A stretch of 64,000 bases of DNA, taken from the NCBI GenBank assembly GCA_009823505.1, contig VZQC01000392.1:2666217-2730216 (forward strand). Reading direction: 5' to 3'. The notes under the pieces were generated by a model. It saw only the letters and a program-made list of their open reading frames with translations. It did not search any database and was not told the DNA's origin. Below are positions 1 through 9,977 of the stretch, one piece after another; position 1 is the first letter of the stretch; each line of letters begins with the position of its first letter. The stretch is from Rhizomys pruinosus. Its lineage: Eukaryota; Chordata; Mammalia; Rodentia; Spalacidae. A program made the position numbers and the translations under genes.

Positions 1-387
1 CCAGGATCACGCCCAGGTTTTATGTAATGCTGCCCCCACCCCAAGATTCTTGCTGCAGTGCACCAGGATGCTAAGTAGTGACCTCTGAAGGGGCTTAGGA
101 TACTTTTCATTCATTTCCTTTTGTCAGCAATATGACCTGAGGCTTCAACAGTGGGCCCATTATTACTTGTGTAATAAGAAAAATAGGATCATGTCTAAAA
201 GCTGGTGTCTGTCTACATGACGCAATGTGTTTGCTGGGTATGACAGCTGGGAACCATCACAGACCACTAGGAAAGTTTCGTGAATGACAGCACACCTGGT
301 GTCCGTCAGCGGGAACGAGATGCAAGCACTTGGTGGCTGTCACCGTGACTAACGAATTACACAAATCATACAGGAGCTCATTCTCTT
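1..387. other. Unannotated flank
   Basis: Non-coding sequence at the left edge of the window. I see no gene, no tandem repeat and no SINE that I can name. It probably belongs to the intergenic space upstream of TSPEAR. Confidence 0.4.
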
Positions 388-614
388 GTGAAAATTAATT
401 TTATGCGTGTGAATGCTTTGCCTGCCTGTACATATGCGCATGATATGTGTGCCATGGCCATGAAAGTCAGAAGAGAGCGCCAGAGAGGGCACCAGATCAC
501 CTTGAACTGGAGTTACAGGCAGTTGTGAGCCATCATGTGGGTGCTGGGAACCAAACCTGGGTCCTCTGCAAGAGCAGCACTTACTCTTAACTACGAGCCA
601 GCTCTTCAGCTCCA
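388..614 (-). repeat. B2 SINE, antisense
   Basis: Degenerate B2 SINE (tRNA-derived). The antisense signature runs from a T-rich tail through 'gaactggagttacagg' and 'catgtgggtgctgggaacc' to 'cctctgcaagagcagc' and the head motif near 'gagccagctcttcagc'. Several indels indicate an old copy. Confidence 0.8.
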
Positions 615-783
615 GGAGATCATTTTGGACTAGAAGAGGATTATGGTACATGTGTGTGATGGGTGGGGTGAGGTGGGGGCTGACCACGTAGTAAACTCAC
701 TGCAGTTTTCCAGCTCCCCCTTAAACCCGAATGTCAACATATGTGCTCACCCACCTGCTGCCTTCCACATTCCTCTATGGTCA

Positions 784-915
784 CGGCTTTGAATGGGCTG
801 CACTGTAGTCCCCCAAATTCATATGTTGAAGCTGTGACTTCTGAATGTGACTGTCCTGGGAGGTCTTTACAAAGGTGACTGGGCTGACACAGGGTCTGTG
901 GGGCAGCCCTAGTAC
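784..915 (+). repeat. MaLR-type LTR fragment (MST/MLT1-like)
   Basis: Contains the phrase 'cccccaaattcatatgttga' followed by 'aatgtgactg', typical of mammalian MaLR LTRs. It is a short, old fragment without recognisable ends. The subfamily is uncertain. Confidence 0.5.
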
Positions 916-929
916 ATGGTGTTGGGGGG

Positions 930-1057
930 TGCTAGTTATTTTCTTCATTGCTGTCACAAGCAACTTAAGGAAAGGTTTATCTGGACTTCAGTTTAAGTGT
1001 ACAGTCCACCATGGTAAGGAAGACATGGTGACAGGAGGGTGAAGCAGGAGGTCACAT

Positions 1058-1105
<48 letters not shown>

Positions 1106-1290
1106 TACATGCTGGTGCTCAGCTCACTTTCGCCTTTTTATTCGGCCCAGCACCCCCAGTCCATGGGATGGTGCCGCCACATTTAACCCAATCTGAAAAC
1201 TCTGTCACTGCCGTGCCCCAAAGTTTGTCTGCTAGGTCATTCTAGAGCCTTTCAAGATTGCAATCAATATCAACCATCTCTGTAAGTAAG
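930..1290 (+). repeat. Rodent interspersed repeat split by a GA microsatellite
   Basis: Carries 'attgctgtcacaagcaactt' and 'ggaaaggttta' at the left, and 'atgctggtgctcagctcac' with 'catgggatggtgccgccaca' at the right. This is a common rodent repeat, also seen in this window near 53470-53900 and 62010-62300. I do not give a family name because I am not sure of it. The centre has been replaced or expanded by a pure GA tract. Confidence 0.55.
1060..1103. repeat. (GA)n microsatellite
   Basis: Uninterrupted GA dinucleotide tract of about 44 bp inside an interspersed repeat. The long reading frame over it (Glu-Arg repeats) is an artefact. Confidence 0.97.
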
Positions 1291-1629
1291 TATTTAAAAA
1301 ATTTTTAATAAACAATAAGAAAGGTATCTCATAACTTCAAGGAACTCTTTTGATCTTTCTAGAAAAGAAGCAATGGACAACCAAAGGCTGGACCCTCAGG
1401 TGTCCCAGAAATGTGACCCTACCCTAACCTACCAGCTGTCCCCATCCCCCACCTCCTGGGGATCCCTTCTAGAACACTCCACCGACATGTGACATGGGAT
1501 GCAGGACCAGTGTCCTTAGAAAGCAGCTGTGAAAACCTGTTCAGGCAATATCCAGGACAGACACCACCAGTAAGGGGCCCAAACACTGAGCTCCAGTTCG
1601 GGAAGCTCCCCCCAAGCGGGACGCCCTGT

Positions 1630-2070
1630 GCAGATACCCAGGGGTCTGCTCAGCTGGGTCTGTGGGGTTCTGCAGGCAGCTGAGGGCCAGGGAACACCGG
1701 CAGCGCGCTCCCGGCTCCCGGCCTCCCCTTCGGCCCCCGGGTGACTCAGGCTACCCCGGCCTTTGTTCGCAGCTCGCAGCCCAGCAGGCAGGGCCGCCGC
1801 CCGCGGTGCCGCTAATTACAGCCCGCGGCGCCTTTGAAGTGCTGCGCCCGGCCCGCGCCCTAATTGCGCTTCCCGCCAGCTGTGCCCTGCGCACAGTCCA
1901 GCGGGGAAAGCACCGCGCAGCCAGGCGCTTTTATGGGTGCACAGTAATGCGGGTTAATCTGCAAAGAATTTTAAGAACATGCTTCGTGTGTCGGGCTTTG
2001 CTGGAGGGGACCCGCAAGCCGGAAATCACACGCTGGGACCCGGGGTGGGGGTGGGGGGGACGCGGCCTGG
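1630..2070. promoter_or_regulatory. Orphan CpG-rich block, candidate enhancer or promoter
   Basis: A GC- and CpG-rich stretch that stands out from its CpG-poor, SINE-rich surroundings. It contains a consensus AP-1 site (TGACTCA near 1742), homeodomain-like TAATTA/TAATTG cores near 1812 and 1860, and a CTTTGAAG motif near 1831. It is free of SINEs. No convincing coding exon or splice structure is visible; the overlapping open frames look like chance frames in GC-rich DNA. It lies about 8 kb upstream of TSPEAR exon 1, so a distal regulatory element is an inference from composition only. Confidence 0.45.
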
Positions 2071-2672
2071 CGGTGCCACCCGCCTCCCCATGGCAGCTCC
2101 CCAAATCTTCCTCTTCCGGTGTCTGTCAGTTCAGTAGTTAGGTCCCCTAGGTGTGTCTTAACTGCTCTTAACTGGCTAAACAGCTGACAGAAGTCAGGGG
2201 ACACGATTTGGATATTGGAATAAGCCTGAAGATATCCTGAGGAACTGGGGCCGCGGTGGGGAGGTGCACCTCGCCTTTGATGATATCCCAGAAGCAGGGC
2301 CCCAGCCTTGGGCCATGGCTGCTCCAGCAGGCAGCCTCTTTCTAGAAGTGATCTTAGGGTGGGGACACCGTCCATGGAGGCTGAGCTGCGCTCTGGGGGA
2401 TAGTCTCTCAGCCCACCCCAGGTCTGCAGACCCTGGTCATCTCTCCCTGTTGAGAGCTGTGCTTCCGGGGACAGTCTCATAGTCCACTACTTGTCAGGTT
2501 CACAGAGTCACTGGACACCTGGCCCAGACCAGCCTAGCCTAGATACTGGAGGAGGCTCCCAGGTCCTCCTTGAACAGCAGGTGACACTTTCCTGGACTGC
2601 TGGACTGTTAGAGTTTACTAAGAAAACTTTTAATATGGATTTATTTATTTAATTTATTTATTGGATAGTCTA
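2071..2672. other. Unannotated intergenic stretch
   Basis: No gene, recognisable transposable element or tandem repeat is visible. Short open frames on both strands overlap one another and have no family resemblance. Confidence 0.4.
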
Positions 2673-2827
2673 TTTTTTTTTTTTTTTTTTTTTTTGGTCT
2701 TTTTGAGACAGGGTCTCCTGTAGACCCCAGCTGTCCTGGAACGCATTATGCGGACCAGGCTGGCCTTGAACTCACAGAGATCTGCCTGACTCTGCCTCCT
2801 GGGTGCATGGACCACCAAGCCCGGCCT
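2673..2827 (-). repeat. B1 SINE, antisense
   Basis: 7SL-derived B1. A poly-T tract is followed by 'gagacagggtctcctgtag', 'ccagctgtcctggaac' and 'ggctggccttgaactcaca'. It is close to full length. Confidence 0.92.
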
Positions 2828-2856
2828 GGATTTAATCATGGATATTAAGAGATGGA

Positions 2857-3095
2857 GGGCTGGAGAGATGGCCTAGCGGTTAAGAGCACCGACTGGTCTT
2901 TGCAGAGGACCCGGGTTTCGATCCCAGCACCCACATGGCGGCCGAGAACCGTCTGAACTCCGATTCCAGGAGAACTCCAGTTCAGGGAATCCGACACCCT
3001 CTTCTGACCTCTGCAGCATTGCACAACCGGGTCACAGACTTGCATGCAGACAGTACATTCATACACATAAATAAATAAAAAAAAAAAAAAAAAAA
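2857..3095 (+). repeat. Full-length B2 SINE with target-site duplication
   Basis: Starts 'gggctggagagatggcctag' with the pol III A/B-box region of the tRNA-related head and ends in an A-rich tail with AATAAA motifs. The flanking direct repeat 'aagagatgga' (2847-2856 and 3096-3105) is the target-site duplication, so both ends are defined. Confidence 0.95.
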
Positions 3096-3105
3096 AAGAG
3101 ATGGA

Positions 3106-3828
3106 GAGACAGGTGGACAAATACCCTGGAGCCTGCTCTCTCAGCAGAGAGTTGCCCAGAGTAGGGGTTTCTAGACTTTAAATATTCACTTTAGAAGAAT
3201 CCTTTTGTTACCCAGTTCCACTGTATGAAGCTTCAGCTTAAAAGCGGAGTTCCTCTGCTTGGGGAGGGGTGGGGTCAGGGGCCTCCCCTTTAGGCTAGGC
3301 CCCCAATCCTTTCTACCCGACTCCTGTTCCTCTTCCTCTGCACCCCGCAAAGTTATGGACCAGAGTTGGGGATTCCCCCTTTCCAAACTGTGATCCTCAG
3401 GGCTCTCTAGAGAAGCAGAGCTGCTAGATGTGTGCGTCAGTGGGCAGTTGATGGATGCCCTTCTAGGCAGGACAGGTGTTTATTTTAGGAATTGACTCAT
3501 GACTGGTGGTGGAGTGGCAAGTCCCGGCATTTCCGTAGTAAGATGAAAAATTGAAGGGAAAACTAGCAGTAAGATGTCAGGTCCAGGGGAAAACGTAAGC
3601 ACTTGGCAAAACATCATTCTCATAAGGAATTTTAACATACACTTGGAGAAAAACTTGGCTACCCCCAAAGCCCAATAAACTAGGTGACATCACAAAAACC
3701 TTAGGGAGTAACGACAGAAATAACTCAATATGCAACATTAAATATGAGCGAATATGTAATTACAGATGCAGAAGAGATTTTATTTCAAGAAATATGCTAA
3801 TTATTTGTTTAAAAATTTTGGGAAATTT
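3106..3828. other. Unannotated intergenic stretch
   Basis: No gene or named repeat recognised. The sequence becomes AT-rich towards 3,700-3,820. Confidence 0.35.
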
Positions 3829-3995
3829 AGCCAGGTGTGGTGGACACACCTTTAATCCTAGCACTTGGGAGGGGCAGAGCGGCGGATCTTGTTGGTTCAA
3901 GGCCAGCCTGGGTCTACAGAGGGTTCCAGGACAGCAGGGGCTACAGGGGAGGACCCTGTCTTCAAATAGACCAAAAAAAAAAAAAAAAAAAAAAG
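3829..3995 (+). repeat. B1 SINE
   Basis: Sense B1 ('agccaggtgtggtgg', 'tttaatcctagcacttggga', 'aaggccagcctgggtctaca') ending in a poly-A tail. Confidence 0.93.
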
Positions 3996-4059
3996 ATCAG
4001 CTGGAACTTCAGTGTTGCGCCATCATTCCTGGCAGTGGGAACCAGTGGTTTTTATTATT

Positions 4060-4273
4060 TTAATTTATTATTATTTTTTTATGTGTAATGAGTGTACTGT
4101 CTGCATGTAGGTTGGTGCCACTCCTGTCCTGTATGCGTGGAGGTCAGAAGAGGGCGTTGGATTCCCCTGGAACTGGAGTTAAGACAGTGCTTAGAAGCCA
4201 TGTGGGTGCGGGATCGAACCTGGGTCCTCTGCAAGAGCAGTCATGCTCTTAATCATTGAGCCATCTCTCAGCC
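4060..4273 (-). repeat. B2 SINE, antisense
   Basis: A T-rich tail is followed by 'gtactgtctgcatgtagg', 'ggaactggagtta', 'cctctgcaagagcagtc' and 'gagccatctctcagcc'. Near full length. Confidence 0.9.
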
Positions 4274-4294
4274 GTGGAACCAGGTTTTTTTAAA

Positions 4295-4733
4295 AATATT
4301 ATTATTTATTTACTTTATTTATTTATTTATTTTTTATTTATTTATATGAATGTATTGTCTGCATGTAGGTTTGTGCACCCGTGTTTGTGCAATGCCGCAG
4401 AGGTCAGAAGAGGGCGTTGGGCTGGGCGTGGTGGCACACGCCTTTAATCCTGCACTTGGGAGGCAGAGGCAGGCGGATCTTTGTGATTTCAAGGCCCAGC
4501 CGGGTCTACAGGACAGTTGGGGCTACAGGGAGGACCCTGTCTTGAAAAGACCAAAAAAAACAAAAAATAAAAAAAAAAAATAAATAAAAAAAAAGAGGGT
4601 GTTGGATTCCCCTGGAACTGGAGTCTCCTGGAATTGGAGTTACAGATGGTTCTCAGCCGCCATGTGGGTGCTGGGGATTGACCCCAGGTCCTCTGCAAGA
4701 GCAGTCGGCGCTCTTAACCACTAGAACCAGTGG
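4295..4733 (-). repeat. B2 SINE, antisense, interrupted by a B1
   Basis: The two halves of one antisense B2 (4295-4420 and 4594-4733) are separated by a sense B1. Its 3' tail is the T-rich TTTA repeat at the left, and its tRNA-like head is near 4690-4730. Confidence 0.88.
4421..4593 (+). repeat. B1 SINE nested in a B2
   Basis: Sense B1 starting 'gctgggcgtggtggcac' with an A-rich tail. The target-site duplication 'agagggcgttgg' (4409-4420) / 'agagggtgttgg' (4594-4605) proves that it jumped into the older B2. Confidence 0.93.
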
Positions 4734-4794
4734 TTTTTAAAGTTTGTGAAGAATTATGTAAGTGAGAATTACTAGTAACTTGTTTTATTTTTAT

Positions 4795-5322
4795 TTTAAA
4801 AGTTATTTTATTATTTTGTGGGTATGAGTGTATTCCTTGCATGTAGGTGGGCGCACCTATGTCATGCAATGCCCTCAGAGGCCAGAAGAGGGTGTTGGAT
4901 CCCTTGGAACTGGAGTTACAGATGGCTGTTAGCTGCTATAGAACCCAGGTCCTGGGCTGGAGATTTGGCCTAGCGGTTAAGAGCGTCGACCGCTCTTGCA
5001 GAGGACCAGGTTCGATCCCCAGCACCCACATGGCAGCCGAGAACCGTCTGAAACTCCAATTCCATGAGAACTCCAGTTCCAGGGGAATCCGATACCCTTT
5101 TCTGACCTCCGTGGCATTGCACGACATGGGTGCACAAACTTGCATGCAGACAGTACATTCATACATATAAAGAAATAAATAAAATTAATAATAAAAAAAG
5201 AAGTTGGCATGGATCTCATGACAATTCTGCCTTTAAAAAAAAAAATAAAAAATAAAAGAACCCAGGTCCTTTGCAAGAGTAACCAGTGCTCTTAACTGCT
5301 GAGCTATCATCTCTCCAGCCCT
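4795..5322 (-). repeat. B2 SINE, antisense, interrupted by a second B2
   Basis: Older antisense B2 split into 4795-4953 and 5257-5322. The right piece carries the antisense head, 'gctcttaactgctgagct' followed by 'ctctccagccc'. Confidence 0.85.
4954..5256 (+). repeat. B2 SINE nested in a B2
   Basis: Sense B2 flanked by a 14-bp target-site duplication 'agaacccaggtcct' (4940-4953 and 5257-5270). The tail is unusual: after AATAAATAAA there is about 40 bp of other sequence and a second A-rich run. It may carry a short 3' transduction or a rearranged tail. Confidence 0.85.
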
Positions 5323-5344
5323 ACATTTTTGAAAAGAAAAACTA

Positions 5345-5560
5345 GTGCATGTATCTTTCATCAATCTTTATGAGCAGTTGTTCTAAGCACATGTGCAGAA
5401 GCCCTCAGAGGCCGGAATAATATGTTGGATCCTGTGACACTGGATGCTCACGAGCCACCATGTGGGTGCTGGGGATCCAGAGTTCCTGTAGAAGAGCGAA
5501 CTCTGCTCTTCTTTAAGAGCAATAAATGTTCTTAACCAATGAACCATCTTTCCAGCTCAA
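5345..5560 (-). repeat. Degenerate B2 SINE, antisense
   Basis: Retains 'ccaccatgtgggtgctgggg' and 'gaaccatctttccagctc', with many substitutions and a local duplication of the 'gctctt' segment. Confidence 0.7.
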
Positions 5561-5661
5561 GACCTGTAAGTCTTAAAGAGAATGTTGCTGACAAAATAAA
5601 AAAGTAAAAATACCTGGCAAAATGGCCAATTAAATAGAAGCATCAAAAAAAAAGAAGTGAA

Positions 5662-6122
5662 AGCCAGGTGTGGTGCATGCCTTTAATCCCAGCACTCGGG
5701 AGGCAGAGGCAGGTGGATCTCTGTGAGTTCAAGGCCAGCCTGGTCTACAGAGCAAGCTCCAGGCCAGTGTGTGCCACACTCTTAGAGGTCTTTTAATTTT
5801 TATTTTGAGACAAGATGCCATGGAGTTGCCTAAGCTGGCCTTGGGTCATGGTATAGACTAGAAAGGTTTTGAACTTGCAGTGCTCTGCCTCGGTCTCTTG
5901 AGTAGCTGGGATTATAGGTTGTACTGCCAGGCTGAGCTTCATGTCTTCAGATGACTGAAGATCACCAGGAGCCGGGTGTGGGAGCAAAACCTTTGATCCA
6001 AACACTCGGGAGGCAGAGGCCGATGTATCCCTGGGAGATACAGACCTGCCTGGTCTACATAGTGAGCTCCAGGGCAGCAAGAACTCAAAAAAGCCAAGCC
6101 AAGCCGAAACAAACAGAAAAAC
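5662..6122. repeat. Cluster of three B1-type SINE pieces
   Basis: A 3'-truncated sense B1 lies at 5662-5770. An older antisense B1-like piece lies at about 5795-5935 ('ttttgagacaagatgcc', 'agctgggattataggttg'). A second sense B1 lies at 5969-6122 with an A-rich tail. None encodes protein. Confidence 0.8.
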
Positions 6123-7054
6123 CACTCCTGGGGTCTACAGTCCTGGTAAGTGTTGGAAAGGTGATTGACTGGGTAAGACCCACTTCTGTTTTTGTAACCT
6201 TGAATGACATTTCTAAATTGGCCTTGGTGCGGTGTCTTTTCTCGGATTCTCTGCTTGGGAGGGTTGAACAGCCCAGAGGCAGGTGACCGCAGAGCTGCTG
6301 TGGCCACACAGCTTGTGAGGGTTATTAGAGACCTGCTACTGTGAGAGGGGTCTGGGATGACTGCACAGCGCTCTTCAGCTGGGCAGAGTGTGTCTGGAAA
6401 AATTCTTGGGAGGCCTTCCTCCCCCGTTCCTCACCTCTTCCCCCCTTCCCCCCTTCCTCCCTTTCTTGTATCTTGGTAGAGATAAAAAGAAAAGATAATT
6501 TCAGTGTTGTTCAAAGGCACTAGCAGGAAATTGCCCTTCAGGTGAGCTTTATTAGATGAGAGCCCCTCACCACCTTGGGACCAGGATCCGGCCCTGAAAG
6601 GGAAGAGCATTTGGAGAGATAGAGGCCCATGCTAGAGACACTTGATGGGGAAGAGCGAGCCAGGCCCTCAGTTCCCAGAATACGGAGATGCAGCACTGTG
6701 GCCACAGGTGGCCATAAGCTTGAAGGGAGAGAAAGCCGCTTTCCCTTGAGATCCCGAGAATAAAGTGGTTTTCTGCTCTTACAGGTCTTTAGGGGTGGGG
6801 GAGTCCCACCCACGTGATCAAGTCTGGGCTAGTCTGTGTGCCAGAAGTTACTAGGCAGGGAGGCACTGGGGCTTAGGTCCCAGTGCCTTGGTCCTGGACA
6901 GCAGTGGGGCTGGGCTGGCTTTTCCTGTTCAGACCATAATAGTCACAGCCAGCATCAGTTCTTTGTCCTAAGGGACAGACTGCAGAGGGCAAGGAGAGAG
7001 GCAGTTAGAGGGTCTGTGATCTAACCCTTCCTCTCTCCCGCCCTTCCTTCCCAA
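6123..7054. other. Unannotated intergenic stretch
   Basis: No gene or named repeat recognised. It includes a short CT-rich run near 6418-6470. Confidence 0.35.
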
Positions 7055-7240
7055 CAAGGTCTGATGTAGCCCAGGCTGGCCTAAGACTTACTAAGTAGGC
7101 AAGGATGACTGAACTTCTGATCCTCTGCCTCCACCTCCCTGATTGCTGGAATCGAAGGCCTGTATCACCTGCTGTGCGGGGTGCTGGGGCGTGAACCCTG
7201 GGCTAAGCAGGCGCTGTGTCAGCTCAGCTACATCTCCGAA
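7055..7240 (-). repeat. Old B1-like SINE, antisense
   Basis: Weak matches to the antisense B1 backbone ('tagcccaggctggcctaaga', 'cctccctgattgctgga'). A proto-B1 or B4 relationship is equally possible. Confidence 0.55.
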
Positions 7241-7857
7241 CCTCCCTCCACTGGACCTGGGCTAGGCTGTTCCTGCCTGTGAGATCTGTTAATAGGTGAG
7301 AAGGGTTCATGTGTAGGTGGACCTCGTAAGGTTCAGACCAATCACGAAGCAACTCTGCTCTGTGTTCTGTGAGGGACGGACTCGTCGGCAGGTGCATTGC
7401 TCCTCGTAGCCTCATCTCTGTGAGTCTTTACTGCAAACAGCATGTAAAAAGTGGTTTCTGCAGCAAAATCATTTTGGAGGAAATCATTTTGAAGAAACCT
7501 CAAGCAATTCCATTTTTTTCACTCTCTTCTGTAGCACAGGGGAGGAGGCTTGGTGTCTTTGTGTTGTGGAGCTGGTGAGTGGGGACTGCTACTTTATACA
7601 GGTCACCCCTGTGATCTGACTTACTGGATAACCCTTCTGTGATGACCACACAATTTTCAGATATGGAGGTTCCAGTTCAGAGAATCCTATGGCTTATTAG
7701 GGTCTCACGGAGAGCTTCCTGAAGAGGAAACCCCAGCAGTCCCTCAAGCTGAGGCAGTTCTGGAATTTTGTGTGAGCGACAGCTGCAATAATCACCTCTG
7801 GCCTAGCACTAGAAGTTTACTGGCATGGTCACGTGGAACATAACAAGGAGAAATTTC

Positions 7858-7975
7858 CCAAGGGGCAGAGGCAGGTGGATCTTTGTGAGTGCAAGGCCAG
7901 CCTGGTCTACAGAGTGAGTTCCAGGACAGCTGGGGCTACAGGGAGACCCTGTCTCAAAAACACCCTTCTCCCCAC
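7858..7975 (+). repeat. 5'-truncated B1 SINE
   Basis: Begins inside the B1 at 'ggcagaggcaggtggatctt' and continues through 'gacagctggggctacaggga' to an A-rich end. Confidence 0.88.
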
Positions 7976-9892
7976 CCAAAAATTATCAATAAAGGAGTAA
8001 GAGGCCGAGCAGCCATGTAGAACGCAGGAGTCCTGCAACCTGTCTGGGTCTGTGCCCCTGCACAGGTGCCAGCTGTGCCTGTCCACCCTGCAGGAAGTCA
8101 CTCCGAACCCCCTCCCCAGGTGTAGACCCCACCACTACCATTACCAGCACCAACTGCAGCTGGGCTGGGAGGGGCCTGGCTCAGGGCAAAGTGCACCTCA
8201 GCAGGGAACAAAACTGCTTATGGTGGGACCCTCTAACCAGCATCTGCTGCAGTTTCTCTGGGGTTCGTGGTGGGTCATGGAGGGGAGAGACGCTCCTTTG
8301 GTAGTTAGGGTCATGCTGAAGTGGACAGTGAATTCTCTCAGCTGCTCAGATCCATGAGGAGAGGAGGGGAGACGCCTCAGGAAGTCCTGTCACTGCTCCG
8401 CTCCACCAGGACACAGTGGAACCGAGGGCGGGGCAGGGGCAGGGGCAGGGGCAGGAGCCTCCGCTGGGGCGCCCTGGGCCAGGTGAGGAAGAGTCGTGTG
8501 TAACTAGTGTCTTGTGAAGATATTCTCCATGTATACCCTATTACCGCATGCCAAGACCCCCATGACTGCACACAAACTATGGGTCAGGGTCTCTGGAGCT
8601 AGGGGGGTAGAGAAGGACAGAACGCATGTCCCCAGGTCCCCAAGATTCTGTCCCTCCACTTTGGTGACTGTCTCTGCTGCTGACTCCCATCTCTGTCTCC
8701 ATCTCTCTAATAACTGAGTCTTGCGCTTGCATACCCAAGAGTTGGCTCTGCCTCTGCCAGGGCCCTGAGCTGGGCTTTCCCCGATTTCCTCTCTTCTCCA
8801 TCCATCTCCGTCTTCTCTTCCTCTTGGTTTTGTGGTCTCCTCTCTCTGTGTCTCTCTAATCACAGGGTCTTGTACTTGTAAACACCCACAGACTCAGGCT
8901 CTGCCAGGGCCCTGAGCTGGGGCTTTCCATACATCTTAGGGGCTTTGAACGGGGGTCCTGTGGAGCCTAGAAGCTTCCAACTTGCTGCAGGGAGCTCCTG
9001 TGCAGGTGACACACCCTCCCCAGGGCCACTCTCACCCCTGTCTCCCACAGGATCTCCCTTTAAGAATGGCTCCCCCCACAGGGGAATTCCTGAAGCTGAC
9101 AGTTGACAAACCCACACACCCTCTGAGGGCTGGGCACCAGATAAAAGCCCTCCTCCAAGCCAGCCCTCCTGGGGACTATGCAGGGCCCAACCAGGCAGGA
9201 GACCCATCACTGCTGCATCCTCTTCTGAGATCCCAGCGTGGAACAGAGGACTAGATCCCCAGCAGGACCAGGGACCTGACCCCTGCTGAGCACAGGGACC
9301 TGCTTTAGCTTCTGGGGACCCTCGGGTAAGGCAGGGACCTCTCTGGTGATCTCCAGAAGAGCACAGGGAACTGCTGCTGAGCAGTGACCGCAGAACACCT
9401 GCCCAGGTGGCCCGCCCCTGCCGCTTGCTCCAGGTCTGCCAAGGTCCCCTGCCAGTTCTGCAGGCACAACGTCGACATCTGCACATGAGGAAAACTGGTT
9501 TTCTAAGTTTTTCTGGTTTGTTCTCAACACTGCGCTGAAGGATCTATTTCTGTCTTTCCTTCGGGAGTGTGAGCTTTGCCAATGACTAATCCTAGTCCTG
9601 AAGATTGATACCTTTGTCACCTGCACCCTGGGATCCAAGCCCAGCAGGGAAGTGGAGCGATAAGCCCTCCCTACCAAGGCAGCCCCAGCCTGCCAGGGCC
9701 ACCCGCCTTCCGCTGCTACAGAGCAACTAGGGGCTGTTGCCATTGCCAGTGTCACCTCTGTCCTGCAAGCTTTGGCATGGAGCCATTGCTGTGACCACCT
9801 GGCGTCCAGGCTGCCCCTCATAGGGTGTGAGAAGCGGCTGCCTCTCTGCAGGCAAGCAGAGCCCTGGATGGAGCTTGGGACCCGAGCCCCCC
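7976..9892. other. Upstream flank of TSPEAR
   Basis: No second gene is visible. It contains a (GGGGCA)n run at about 8427-8455 and a decayed tandem duplication (about 8700-8785 against 8850-8935, sharing 'ctctgccagggccctgagct'). A TATA-like ATAAAAG lies at 9141-9147. That motif is 750 bp upstream of the TSPEAR start codon, so its link to TSPEAR transcription is unproven; it could equally be a relic of a KRTAP promoter. Confidence 0.4.
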
Positions 9893-9977
9893 ATGTCTGC
9901 CCTGCTGACGCTGTGTGTGGCGCTCCTGCCCCTGGCCACTGCTGGCCGTGGCTCTCGACACTGGGAACCCTGCACAG
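9893..9977 (+). CDS. Tspear: TSPEAR exon 1 (coding part)
   Basis: First coding exon of the thrombospondin-type laminin G domain and EAR repeat protein. The start codon at 9893 opens a 28-codon frame, MSALLTLCVALLPLATAG and onwards, ending HWEPCT; the exon leaves one G for the next codon before a strong donor, CAG|GTAAGG, at 9978. This matches the known human N-terminus (MSALLSLCFVLPLAAPG... ending WEPCT followed by Asp, whose codon starts with G), including the phase-1 junction. Residues 1-18 form a signal peptide, as expected for a secreted protein. The remaining exons, encoding the laminin-G-like domain and EAR repeats, are not in the window, so the product is only begun here. The position fits known synteny: KRTAP10 and KRTAP12 genes sit inside TSPEAR in mammals. 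The 5' UTR and transcription start are not defined. Confidence 0.9.

Noticed and set aside
1662..2480. 159- and 169-residue frames in the CpG-rich block
   Set aside because: Overlapping frames on both strands, low-complexity composition and no family match. High GC explains the lack of stops.
2857..3095. tRNA genes, suggested by tRNA-like segments in the B2 elements
   Set aside because: These are SINE heads with degenerate A/B boxes and A-rich tails, not folded tRNA genes.
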